A stretch of DNA of 64,000 nt from Leishmania infantum JPCM5 (lineage: Eukaryota > Euglenozoa > Kinetoplastea > Trypanosomatida > Trypanosomatidae): NCBI RefSeq assembly GCF_000002875.2, contig NC_009406.2, positions 1 to 64,000 on the forward strand. The letters run 5' to 3'. The translations under genes were made by a program, and so were the position numbers. Positions 30,901 to 41,487 of this stretch are shown here, piece by piece; the first letter of the stretch is position 1; every line of letters begins with the position of its first letter. The notes beneath the pieces are model-generated. The model saw only the letters and a list, made by a program, of their open reading frames with translations, was not told the origin of the DNA and ran no database searches.

Positions 30901-33900
30901 GAAAGCCACGCAGGTTGTGCCAGACAGACAGACAGCACATAACTGTTGAAACGGTCAAGCAATTAAGCGCACGTGCACCCCCTCGCAAACTGAATACATA
31001 CACACGCATACAACTTCCACACGGGGAGAAAGAGAGAGACCCCCTTCCTCATACAAGCACACACCACACATAAATGAAAAGGGACGGGGAGAGGGGGCAC
31101 AGACAAAAAGTATAATGAGGAAAGTAAGAGAGAGGAGAGGCGTCGAAGGAGGAGGAGGGGGGGTACACAGCAAGCCATTTTTGATGGCAACGTGAGATCT
31201 AGAAACCAAACGAAGAAAAAAATACAGACCAGTACGAACGTGAGTCCAAGACACACACACACACACATACATAAATATGCGTGAGCCAAAGAAGAGAAAA
31301 CACGCACCCGTGAGCAGAGAAGGATGCCAGAGAGCGTATGTGGGAGTGGGTGGGGAGAGAAGAACATGCTCGCTAGCGCATTGGAGAGTATCGAGGGGAG
31401 AAGCAGCAAAGACAGAAAGAAAACATTTTCGAAGGGCGGGAAGGGGAGGGGTGAAAAAAGCATACGCTTACAACAAAGAAATGATAAACAAACAAGCATT
31501 GTGGGAGGGAACATGCAAAGGCCAATGCCAAAGGAGGAGCAACTAAAAACGCGGGTAAGAGAGGGAAAAGTTGGGGGCCCCCGTAACCGACAATGGGATC
31601 GTTGCAGTAGTGATGGTGATAAAAAGGAAAGGAGAGAGCGCGCGAGGCCAAAAAAGAAAGAAAGAATCATCATATGGCAAACTTCAGAGCTGCCGATAAG
31701 AACACCAACACAGAAGACAGAATCGAAAACCAGCAGTAGCGAAGCAAGAGACGCCCCCAACGCAACCTCCTTGAGGTTTCGAGGACACTACGCATGGCAA
31801 GCAATAACGCTGCACGCCTTGATCGTTCTGCTCGTTTTCGTGTACCATGCAACCACGTGTGACTTAAACTTGGCAATGAGGGTAGTGCTCGTTAGCCCTG
31901 TGTACACGTGTGCGTCTTTGAGTGTCCTCCCAGCCTTGTTTTTCGCTTTCCTTGCTTGACTGCGATGTCTGCCTCGTGAGAGGGAAGACAAAATTCATGA
32001 AAAGACACAGCATTTTCTTTTTATTGATGTCCGCACTGTGTCTTGCCCATATACGTGCGTGCGTGTGCGTTCAAACTCGCTTTCTCTTCGTCGGCACACA
32101 TACACACATACACATACATACACAACAACAAAGGCAAATAAAGAAGAGAGGAAACGCACAAACTCGATACGCGCACACACACAGGTACGCTGAAGAGCAC
32201 TGGTACAGATTCACATGGAAAGAAAATGAAAATGCGCCGAGGAAATCGGCATGCCGCTCTGCGTGTGCGTGTTTTCCGGCGTGTCTACATGTTTTCTCTT
32301 TTTTTTGTCTTTTCATATGTGGCACTTCTACAGTGAGAAGAGTTCGAGGAAAAGAAAGCAAACAAAATAATCCCTCACGCCAGTGCACATGGTAGGGCAT
32401 CACTGGCACTGAGGTCATGGAAGAGCGAAAATCAGCAAGCACAAAGAGAGAAGCGACGGAAAAGAAAACGAATAAAAGGTGATCCGCTACGCAAAGAGAG
32501 GAGAGAGAAGAGGGGGAGGAAGGGGGGATGATAAAAAGAACGCGCTTCGTTTTTTTTTTCCGCCCCTCTCACACCTCCGTCACTCCCTTGCGTGTGCTCA
32601 TGTTGTTTCCGTCGAGCAACGTACACGCGGCAGGATAGAGAGGACAGGAGGGAGGGGAACCACACAAAGACATCCGAAAAGATAGACCAAGAGGGACGAC
32701 GAGAAGTACACACCGAACGAGAGGGAGAGGCATCCAGCGAACGAGCAAAACGGCAGTAGAGAGAGAAAAAACGACCCACGCCATCCAGGAAAAAACAGCA
32801 CAAAGCAAAAAGGGGGAGGGTGAGAACAAACCCAGAAAAAAAATCACGCAAGCACACACACACACACATAGAGAAACATATACGCATCCGCACTCGCATG
32901 GCTGAAGAGAAAAGGATCGACAAGACAAACATGTGACGAGTAAGAGCATTGTGTGTATCGAAGGATGAGGTGATGGCGATGGTGGCGGAGAGGAGGAGAA
33001 AGGAAGCATAGAGGGGGCAACCAAAACAACTGAAAAAAAAAGGAGTTTCGGCGTGATCTTGCCTGTCTCTCACGGAATGCCAAGCTCGCAAAAGAGGCAC
33101 TAGCCCGTACAAAACGAAAAAGAGAGAGAGCTGAAGCAGACAAGCACGGAGGCAAACGCAAAACAGGCACACACATAAACGTACTGGTGCGTATGCTGAA
33201 AAGACAAGTCCGGCTGAAAAGCTGAAGAGCAGATGATAAAAATACGCAAACAACATTTGCTCTCTCTCTCTCTGTGTGCCTATGTAGAAGGTGGTGATGG
33301 GCTTTCTGTGCATAGGCGTGTGCCCAGACCAGAATAGAAAGAAGAACGTGAGCCACACACGCACACAAGCAGAAAAGAACTATACTCACGCAAAGATGTC
33401 TGTTGTTTTTGACGGTCCCGGCAAACACTGGGGCAAGGGGAAGGGGGAAACATAGAGGGCTCAGAGCATGGATGACGGAGCACAACTCACACCTATGCTC
33501 CAAGACGAGGAGGGAAAGTCAGGTAAGAGGAAGCAGCAGTGCACCCGAAAATAAAAGTGTCCCGAGAGTCAGGAGATGTTAGGAGGGCACCGAGGCGGGG
33601 AAGAAAAGAGAAAACCTGCGCCGGATTTGCGTGTGCACAAGTCTTTTGCGATGAACACGTACACACACACAATCCAGTTCAATGGGCGAGAGAAGCAGTG
33701 AGTTGTGGAGGTGCCGACGTCGGCTTCACAGTTAGGCACATGCGCATGCACAACCAGTTGCACAGAGATCTTTTTCTTTCGTCTCGAAGAGGGGCTCATC
33801 TGGTGTGAGGTGGTGGGGCGGGATCGCGGATGCTGCGCCTTCACATGGAAGTGAAGGCTCACACACAGATCCCTCCTCCCTCCTCGGACACACGCACACA

Positions 33901-34129
33901 CATAGGCGATGTGCACTGCCCTTTAGGCAACCGTCTCTCCACCGTTTTGGTGCGGTTCTCACGGGCGCCAGTGAAGGGAGCTGATACCAGCCATAGCGTC
34001 ATGCAGAGGGGAAAGAGAGAGGGACGGATCTCGACTCGCACCTGGTGTCTTGTTTTGTCTGCGCGGACTTCTTCCGTGGTTCTAATCAGAGAGGCAGGAG
34101 TAGACGGCGGGTTTCGCTGCTCTTTGGGT

Positions 34130-34861
34130 TTACGAGGGGGCCACGAGAATTTGCGGGAGAAAGAGTGAGTCCGTGCCGAGCTGCTCCTGCATGCGGGCAA
34201 GCCCATCCAGAGCGCTCTGCTGCGACATTGAGCGGAGTTGCATCACATAAGTCGAGTATGTGAAGCTCAGCAAACCCACAGCGGTGATGTTCTGCGGCGC
34301 GCCATCGGCGCCGACCACCTGAACGGTGTAGCGGCGGAGCGGAAGCGATATCTGCGGACCAGTGAACCAAACGCCGATAGACGAGGTGTTCTCCAAGGCG
34401 TTGCGGCTCAGCTCCATCTTGAATGGCTCGTCTGCGTCTTCTTGGTAGAAGTTTTTCGCCTGCTGAATGAAAGCGGCCCAAGTCTGACGCATGAAGTCCA
34501 CCACCTGCTGCGGGTAGCCTGCATGGCTGCCCTCGTCAATGTCGCGCTGCGCGGCGGTGTTCAAGAGCATGATGATGCTCCGGCGGCGGTCCGCCTCGGA
34601 GATGGCGCATGTCTTCTCGTGCTTAGCAATAAAGGCCGCCAGCTCCGCTTGCTTGTGCGCCTCGACCATCTCCTTCTGAAGCGCCATGTCATCCCGCGCG
34701 CACGACGGCACTACCGGCATTGGCGAGCAAGAAGAGGGAGCGCGGCTGGCGTACGATACGGTGAAGCGGTTGGGAGTGATGCGCGTCTCGACCTCCTGCG
34801 GCTTTGCGTACACGTTCACCAGCGGTGTGCTGGCTTCAGCAAGCGACATTGCGGCGCACAT
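34130..34861 (-). CDS. Unknown conserved-looking protein, 243 aa
   Basis: Codon use is strongly GC3-biased and the frame is intact, so this is very likely a real gene. The N-terminal 60 residues are polar with a Ser/Pro segment. From about 65 to 130 it is helical and charged (MALQKEMVEAHKQAELAAFIAKHE). The rest is mixed, with hydrophobic strands (SIGVWFTGPQISLPLRRYTVQVVG, AVGLLSFTYSTYVMQL). No signal peptide or clear transmembrane span. I recognise no domain. The splice acceptor CTCCTGCAG lies just before the ATG at 34861, making it the first ATG in the message; the next in-frame ATG, at 34849, would give 239 aa. It lies between two unusually long non-coding stretches. Confidence 0.8.
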   Translation of the reverse strand: MCAAMSLAEASTPLVNVYAKPQEVETRITPNRFTVSYASRAPSSCSPMPVVPSCARDDMALQKEMVEAHKQAELAAFIAKHEKTCAISEADRRRSIIMLLNTAAQRDIDEGSHAGYPQQVVDFMRQTWAAFIQQAKNFYQEDADEPFKMELSRNALENTSSIGVWFTGPQISLPLRRYTVQVVGADGAPQNITAVGLLSFTYSTYVMQLRSMSQQSALDGLARMQEQLGTDSLFLPQILVAPS

Positions 34862-34934
34862 ATGGGTACTGCAGGAGTGCAAATCGAGGTGTAGGGAGAA
34901 ACGGACGTGGAGGTATTAACACAGACACACACAG

Positions 34935-34965
<31 letters not shown>

Positions 34966-37900
34966 AGAGGGCGGATAAGGGCGAAGGGCTGCTAAGGAAG
35001 CCAGCGGAGGACACACAAAAAAACGGATATGGAGTGAAGTTGATCACTGGAGAGAGGAGCGCGGGAGAAACAGAGAAGGCGAGAAAGAAGGGGATGGGGG
35101 AGGGGATGCGTTTCAGGCACTCGAAAGGAAAAAGAAAACAATCCGACGACACAGCGAACAGGGAGAGATGTCTGCGCGGCGTGCCCAATCAGAGAGAGAC
35201 GAGGAGGCGGTGCGCGGCACTGGACTAACTCTATCACTGGGCGTCGGAAGAACAAAAGAGAGAGGCAAAAAAGGGAAAGCAGTTTGAACCGGTGAAGCAC
35301 GTCGATGCCGTAACAACACCAGCAAGAGCAAAGAAGAAAGACCCGAAGATGGAGGAGGGAGGGAAGCGGATGATGATGGCTTGTTGGTCGGGTTCTTTTT
35401 TTTCCTTCACAGCACACCGCTGCCAGCCCGAAATGTCGAGTTAAGGGGAAAGTGCACGCTGCTGAGCTGCCTCTTTCTTTTCGGCGCTCGTGTAACACGT
35501 AATGGAAAAGGGGTTGCGGAGAAAGAGAGGTTGGAATGAGAGAGAGGAGGACGGCCAGGCTGAATAGAAAAGAAAGCAAAAGAAGAACACACACACACAC
35601 GAGGGAGGTCTGGATAGCAAGAGCAACTTCAGAAACTATGAGCCCACACAAAATGACATGCCCCTACACTTCCGTCCTTCGATTATGAATGATTGAAAGC
35701 GGAAATGGCACGAAGGAGAAGGGAGAGGCAGAGGGCAGGTAAGCGCACGAGTAACGGGAAAAAAGGGACGGAGGGCCAGGTGAAGGCAATGAAGTCCTGA
35801 GTGGATGTAAACAAGGCGGAAAAATAAAAAGCAAACAAGAGTTTGTGTGTGTGTGTGTGAAGGAGGGAGGGAGGATGGCGGATAATGAAGAGGGGAAAGC
35901 TGCTTGGAGGTTGTAACTCCGAATAACAATGGCAGAGAGAAACGATACCACCTATGTACTCAATATACCACGAAACGAGTGCAGCTACAACCCAGAACAG
36001 GCAGGAGAGCGAGAGTGGAAGTAGAGAGGGGGTGCCAAGCTATAAAACGAGAGAAGTAATGAGACGCCAACTTGAGAGAGCACTACGAGGAGGGGCTCAG
36101 CGACAAGGAGTGAAAAGAAAAAAAAGATAGGAGGTACCGATAATGTGCGACCCACACACCAACGTGGCGGCCGCTACAAAACACGAGCAAACAGACAGGA
36201 GGAAAGTACAGTTTGAAAAGGAGGAAGAGGAGAGGTTACTCTTTTTTTTTGCGGAAAAGTTTTTTTTTTTGGGAGGGGGGAGGGTTACAGCACGACGAAT
36301 TGTCGACAGAGAGAGAGAGGTGAAGAAATAAAAGAAAAGCACGACCGGAAGACAAATCAAGGCACAAGACAGCAGCCCCAACACTAAAGAAATTACTACA
36401 AGCAATAAAAGGAGGCTGGGGAGGGAGGAGGGAGGAAAAAAGGGAATGAAAAAAATCAACAACACAGGTGAGCTTCAGATACACAGACACGCAAACGTTC
36501 GGGGAGCAATCTTACGCGCAGAGCGCACAGCACAGCACGAAAGAAAACGAAGAGGAACCAAACAACCAAGACCACACAAACACAGAGTAACGGAAGCAAT
36601 AATCAATAGAGAAAAATGCGAGAGCGAGGGAGGACCAAATCATGTGCACGTTTACATACGAAGCCCCTACGCAGTCGTGCAGAGAACAGAGAAGACGAAA
36701 TAAACAAAAAAAGCACAAAAGCGGTGCGCGGGGTGGGAGGGGGGGGGACAAAAAGATGAGAGACGATGCTTTTGTTGACGAAAGCGTGATAGAAAAGCGA
36801 GAGAGTGGGGGTGGCGGTGGGGAGAGAGAGGACGGCTAAGCAGCACACACACTCACACACGCACACACGAAATAAAAGCGACAGGAGTGAACGAAAAAAA
36901 AGTAAAAAACAATAAAGAGAAACAAAGACGAAAATAAAACAAAGGAAAAGGGGAGGGAAGAGGAAAGAAACGGTTTATAGCCTTGTAGAGAATTGAGCTC
37001 CTGAGAGAGGATGATCGCAGGGAACGTCGTCAGGTGAAAAGGTGTCGTTGAGATGAGGGAGGGAAGACAAAAAAGCCCAGGTGCAGTCATGGCGCGAATG
37101 AGTGGGGAGTGGAAGGGCGACGGGTGATGGTGATGGTAGTGCGCGCACATACGCGTACACGTGTGTGAGAGCAGGCAGGAAGAAAATGTACAACGGAGAT
37201 GGAGAGAAGAGAGCACAGTGGCTAGAGAGAGAAGGTGCCTCGTACTTCGTTGTGACATAATTCTGCCGTCTATCGCAGTGCGGGGGTGGGGTGGCCATCA
37301 CACTTGGAACCCTCAGAGAACAAATCATTTGCGCACGCACGTGCGGGAGAGAGGCAGGTCGGTAGCGCGTACGTATGCGCGACTGGGTTGATGGATCGGA
37401 AAGCACCGATCAGCTCAAAAGATGTACTGCCAGCTCTTTCTTGAGATTCCGCTACGCCTTATTTGTGTTTCGTCTCGTCCCATGCAGCGAATGCGACGGC
37501 GATGCTGGCAGCCGCACTCCGGCGAAATTCGTCTGTGGCAAATGCCTTCTCCTCTTCACCATGACAAGAGAGTTCATTGCGGCATGCGGACCACTAGTGT
37601 TGCAGAGAGAGGCACGCCACACCCACCTACCCACGCACACACACGAGCACCATCACGGCCTGTAGGCCAGAAACAACGCTTCGGCCGTCACCGCTGTAGC
37701 GGTTAGCCCTTGCATTTGGTTGCGATGAGCAAGAAAAGGGATAGGGATGCAGACACATCACACATGCACTCAAAGGGATTAGTCAACCAATGACAGGGCG
37801 GGGCGGATACGAGAGAGAGAGGAGACGGCGTCAGCGCAGCTCTCTTCCGTGCCCCCTCACTTGATCACACACCTGTGCGTTATTTGTTACGTTTGTTTAT

Positions 37901-38058
37901 AACGCGCCGACCTCCCCTCGCTCTCTGTGAAGGAGAGCAAGAAGAAGGTCAAAATATTCGCAGTCGGCACAACAGCATGTGAAGACACTGACACACTCTC
38001 CCTCTTCCTCTCTCCAAAAAAACATGATACTTCCCACCACCTTTTTTATTTCACCCTA
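34862..38058 (-). other. 3.2-kb intergenic region, no gene seen
   Basis: Purine-skewed throughout, with (AC)n at 34935-34960 and GA-rich tracts. A more balanced island at 37375-37700 has coding-like frames on both strands but nothing recognisable. The part near 38000 is the 3' UTR of GMP synthase. Confidence 0.5.
34935..34960. repeat. (AC)13 microsatellite
   Basis: Uninterrupted AC dinucleotides just upstream of the 34130-34861 gene, preceded by imperfect ACAG units from 34921. Confidence 0.9.
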
Positions 38059-40029
38059 CTACTCCCATTCAGTGGTGCCGGGAGGCTTGGCGGTGAGATC
38101 ATACATAAACCGGCCGACAAACTCGAGCTTCTGTACCTCGCTGACTATTTCCTCCAGCACCGCCAGCGGCATAAAGGCCGAGCCCGGAGTGGCGGGGATA
38201 CCCGTCATGAAGTCGTTCGTCAGAAATGTGCGCACCACCACGCTGTAGCCGCCGGCCTTGTCGAAGCCGACGGGAACGAGAATGATGGGCACTTGGCTCA
38301 GTGAGCGCACGAGTTGGTGCTTCATGAGAATGCTGTTCACCTTGTCATCGGCAACGCGAAGTTTCTCGAGCACGTCGGCCGTCAGATATGTCGGCGTGAC
38401 GGTGCTCGGCGATTCAGACTGCGGAGGACCGAACATGAAAACCACGCGGTTGACAGCGTGCGCCGTCTTGGGAATCTCCTTTGCCAGCTGCATCAGCGTG
38501 GACCACTGCTCGGCCGTCGGAAACGTCTGCATGGAGAGGGCGGCCGCGTAGGCGTAGGTGCGCCCGTCACCCTGCACCCCAACGGTGCGCACCGGCAGGA
38601 TGCAGGCGGACAGTGTGGCTTTCTGCGCGAGGGTGGCGACCTCGGCGAAGGATGCGTCGGCTCCCACGCACACACGCTTCACGGTGGCTTGCGTGTCCTC
38701 AAAGTTGCCGTCGCGAAACGGGGTGCCGTCGGTGCACAGAGTGCGGATGGCAAGTCCAGGCCCCGGGAAGGGCTGACGCTCTACGAGGTGGCGTGGAATG
38801 CCTAGGCGTGCCCCAAGCTCGCGTACCTCATCCTTGTGATAGTCACAGAGAGGCTCGATGATGCGGCCGGCGTCGCGCAGCAGCCGCACGACCGCGGTGT
38901 CGTTGTGGTGCGTCTTGATGGAATCTGCGTTGACGCTGGCGTACTTGGAGCCAGACTCGATGAGATCTGGGCGAAGGGTGCCCTGTGCGAGCAGCAGGTT
39001 TTCTACGTCCAGCTGTAGCTCCTTGATGACTCGGTCGCACACGGTCATGAACGTGTTACCAATGATGTTGCGCTTCTCCTCCGGGTCTGTGACTTCACGT
39101 AGCTTGTTGGTTGTGTACGCCGCGCGACTCCCCTTCGCCGTCATCTCTGTCGAGGCCTGTGCAAAGTCTTCTTGCGCCTGGACGAGATGCACGCACACCC
39201 CCGCGGCATTCAGCGCCTCCACCACTTGCACGCTCTCGTTCAGCCGCATGAAGCCGTGGTCGATGTGGATGCACACAACTCGCTCAGGGCCCAGGGCCTT
39301 TAGGAGCAGCACGGCACAGACAGTGCTGTCGACACCACCAGAGGCCAGGCAGAGCACCTTCTGGCCATCACTGGTGCGCTCGCGAATAAGCCGCAGCGCC
39401 ACCGCCTCTCGGTCCTCCATTGTAAAGGAGAAGTCACACCTGCACAGCTGCAGGAAGTTCTTGAAGATCGTCGTGCCCGACACCGTGAGTTCCACCTCGG
39501 GATGGAACTGAACGCCAAACAGCGGCCGGGACCGGTGCTGAACCGCGGCGATGATGTCAGCGGAGCTGCGTGCAATCACCTTCAGCTCGGCACCAACGTG
39601 TGTGATGGAGTCGCCGTGAGTGAGAAGCACCACCTCGGTCGACTCCAGCCCGGCAAAGATTGGCGACGACGTGTCCACCTGAATGCTGTCCTGACCGTCC
39701 TCGCGCACCTTGCCGCGACAAACCTCGCCGCCATACAACTCCGTCAGCATCTGCATACCGTAGCAGATGCCGAGCACCGGCTTGCCCATGGAAAAGATCG
39801 CCCGGTCATATGCCAGCGACGTGACGTCGTTCACCGAACTGGGGCCACCGCTAATGATGATGCCCTTCAGGTTAGCATCGATACGCAGCTTCTCAGCTGG
39901 GGTATCGAGAGGCAAGATGCTCGTCTCCACATGGAGCTCACGCACCTTTCGGTCAATGACCTTGCCGTACTGTGAGCCCGCATCGAGAATGGCGACGTAC
40001 TCGCCCTGTGGAGCGCCTTGATGAGACAT
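38059..40029 (-). CDS. GMPS: GMP synthase (glutamine-hydrolysing), 656 aa
   Basis: Converts XMP to GMP using glutamine and ATP, the last step to guanine nucleotides. Leishmania cannot make purines de novo and depends on such interconversion. The N-terminal class I glutamine amidotransferase has the nucleophile Cys89 in GICYGMQML and the catalytic His177/Glu179 in VQFHPEVE. The ATP pyrophosphatase domain starts with the P-loop SGGVDS (231-236). The C-terminal dimerisation domain ends in the conserved KPPGTTEWE. The length is longer than bacterial enzymes (about 525) because of insertions in the C-terminal half, as in eukaryotes. All key residues are present. The start is the ATG at 40029; the codon three before it is GTG and is not used. 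Confidence 0.97.
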   Translation of the reverse strand: MSHQGAPQGEYVAILDAGSQYGKVIDRKVRELHVETSILPLDTPAEKLRIDANLKGIIISGGPSSVNDVTSLAYDRAIFSMGKPVLGICYGMQMLTELYGGEVCRGKVREDGQDSIQVDTSSPIFAGLESTEVVLLTHGDSITHVGAELKVIARSSADIIAAVQHRSRPLFGVQFHPEVELTVSGTTIFKNFLQLCRCDFSFTMEDREAVALRLIRERTSDGQKVLCLASGGVDSTVCAVLLLKALGPERVVCIHIDHGFMRLNESVQVVEALNAAGVCVHLVQAQEDFAQASTEMTAKGSRAAYTTNKLREVTDPEEKRNIIGNTFMTVCDRVIKELQLDVENLLLAQGTLRPDLIESGSKYASVNADSIKTHHNDTAVVRLLRDAGRIIEPLCDYHKDEVRELGARLGIPRHLVERQPFPGPGLAIRTLCTDGTPFRDGNFEDTQATVKRVCVGADASFAEVATLAQKATLSACILPVRTVGVQGDGRTYAYAAALSMQTFPTAEQWSTLMQLAKEIPKTAHAVNRVVFMFGPPQSESPSTVTPTYLTADVLEKLRVADDKVNSILMKHQLVRSLSQVPIILVPVGFDKAGGYSVVVRTFLTNDFMTGIPATPGSAFMPLAVLEEIVSEVQKLEFVGRFMYDLTAKPPGTTEWE

Positions 40030-40689
40030 TTTTGCCACTGTTAATGCTGTAACGTATGCACGTTTTCTCTGCTGTGTGCGTGGGTGTGCGCGACGCGACT
40101 GCGCGTGTGCTTAAGCACAGGCGAAGTTCCTACAGTTTGCTTGGAGGTGTGGCAGGTGATGATCTGCCAGCTTGTGCACACATACCATCGGAGCTGTGCG
40201 TGTGCCGGACGCCCATGAAAGAGGGAGGAGAGGGGAAGTAAAAAAAAAGAGAAGAGATGCGCTCGTGCGCACGCATGAGGGTTGGCGAAGGCCGGGTTGT
40301 CGAGTTGACAGCGTGCGCACACACGCGTTCCTCGCGCCCTGATATTCAGCGCTGCCAATCGCTCGAAAACGATGCGGGCGAGGCTGTGCGGGGAGGGGTG
40401 GAGGCGGAGGCGGGGGGGGTATGGGGCACTCAGCTTCACCGACTTCTGCATGAGGGCAAAGCGCTGTAGAGAACCACGCGTGTCGTGGGAAGAGCATTTT
40501 CTTGTCATTTGGCTTGCCGTCAGCAGCACAAGCTACTCCATGTGTGTCGAGCTCATGGACGCCATTCATGATATGCAGTCGCAGCGGTGGGCTGCTTCGT
40601 CTGCTGTGGAAGGGGACGGCGAACACTACAGCCGTCCATATCCATCACCAGCGCCGCCGGAAAAAAAAGCGATCTCTCCGCGCTTTACG
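40030..40689 (-). other. Intergenic, no gene seen
   Basis: Upstream flank of GMPS, with a pyrimidine-rich tract on the minus strand near 40210-40260, and the 3' UTR of the RRM gene. Frames are short and unbiased. Confidence 0.5.
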
Positions 40690-40938
40690 TCACTCCTGCC
40701 GCACAAGCACGCGCAGAAAGACGCCGTCGAACTCCATTCCTTCCATGTTCGCCGCTGCCGCTAACGCGTCGCTTTTCTCTTCAAAGGAGACGTCTGCGGT
40801 AGCGGAGCCGCTGCCGCCAGCTCCATCCTCGTCAACCGCGGTGAAAGCAGTGACTTCGCCAAAGCAAGCGCACAACCGCAGCAGTTTTTCTGCGCTGTAC
40901 GTGGCAGGTAGACTGCGAATACGAATGGATGTTACCAT
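40690..40938 (-). CDS. Single-RRM mini RNA-binding protein, 82 aa
   Basis: The whole protein is one RNA recognition motif. RNP2 is seen as SIRIRSLP. A helix ([13 protein letters not shown]) leads to the strand [13 protein letters not shown] weak RNP1-like strand SATADVSFE follows, where the usual aromatic residues are reduced to a single Phe. Then come the second helix ([13 protein letters not shown]) and the last strand [10 protein letters not shown]. The lost aromatics suggest protein binding or weak RNA binding. The ATG at 40938 follows the acceptor CTCTCAG by 13 bases. Codon bias is good (GC3 high). It lies 172 bp from an assembly gap, so the upstream context is incomplete. Confidence 0.75.
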   Translation of the reverse strand: MVTSIRIRSLPATYSAEKLLRLCACFGEVTAFTAVDEDGAGGSGSATADVSFEEKSDALAAAANMEGMEFDGVFLRVLVRQE

Positions 40939-41110
40939 AGAGACGGGAATGCTGAGAGCCCCAATAAAGATTCAATCTATGCCTGAGGCCGAAACGCGGC
41001 AAGAACCGCGGAGGGAGTGTGGGGGCTGGGGGACGGTACAGTGTAAGGAAGACACGGGGAGCGTCGCACCGGTGCTGCCCTTGTCTATCAGCCATTCGAA
41101 ATCGCAAGAG

Positions 41111-41160
41111 NNNNNNNNNNNNNNNNNNNNNNNNNNNNNNNNNNNNNNNNNNNNNNNNNN
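41111..41160. other. Assembly gap (50 N)
   Basis: Fifty unknown bases. A run of exactly 50 suggests a nominal gap length, so the true missing length is unknown. It truncates the coiled-coil gene on its right. Confidence 0.98.
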
Positions 41161-41487
41161 ATCCACTATTAGTTTGCGCTTGCTCAATACGAGCTGATGT
41201 TCCTCGTTGCGCCGGCGGCGCTCCTCGACTTTGCGGTGCAACTCCTGGGTCTCTTGCTTGATGCGTTGCAGCTCATCCTTTTTGTTAGCCACCTGCGCTT
41301 CAATGGCACTGCTCGTGTTTCGGATAGTTTCCTTCTCGAGGTCCCACTGCTGCGTCATCTTGGCGTGCTCGCCTTCGAGCTCCTGTAGGGATTTCCGTAC
41401 GGTCTCTAGCTCGCTTGCCTTCTCCGTTAAATTCCCCTTCAGCACGCGCCACCGCTGAATGAGCTCCGTCACGTGCGACTTGTCCAT
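41161..41487 (-). CDS. Coiled-coil protein, 3' end lost in assembly gap (109 aa visible)
   Basis: The frame opens at the ATG at 41487 and runs into the gap at 41160. All 109 visible residues are charged and helical with heptad spacing (LKGNLTEKASELETVRKSLQELE... then ELHRKVEERRRRNEEH), ending VLSKRKLIVD. On the far side of the gap the nominal same frame gives non-helical, Ser/Pro-rich sequence that stops at 40972, which looks unlike the visible part. Either the gap hides the true end or the nominal spacing puts the frame wrong. No domain recognised beyond the coiled coil. Confidence 0.7.

Larger units (their letters stand above)
20877..34129 (-). other. 13.3-kb stretch without a convincing gene
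   Basis: Between CGM1 and the next gene I find no frame with recognisable domain, good codon bias and a proper start after a splice signal. Most long minus-strand frames here (for example 22521-23309, 30963-31760, 32432-33364) translate polypyrimidine tracts into Phe/Leu/Ser/Cys/Val-rich nonsense. The sequence is heavily purine-rich on the plus strand with many (CA)n and (GA)n runs. Islands of more balanced composition lie at 23570-23700, 24470-24780, 24880-25200, 27600-28000, 28200-28400 and 29790-30000. I see no tRNA, rRNA or snRNA. It could be an exceptionally long 3' UTR, a region of gene loss, or a non-coding chromosomal element. Confidence 0.5.

Noticed and set aside
30963..31760. 265-codon minus-strand open frame resembling a membrane protein
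   Set aside because: Hydrophobicity comes from CT-rich splice tracts; runs of Cys-Val come from (GT)n repeats.
32432..33364. 310-codon minus-strand open frame
   Set aside because: Same polypyrimidine artefact; no balanced codon use and no recognisable segment.
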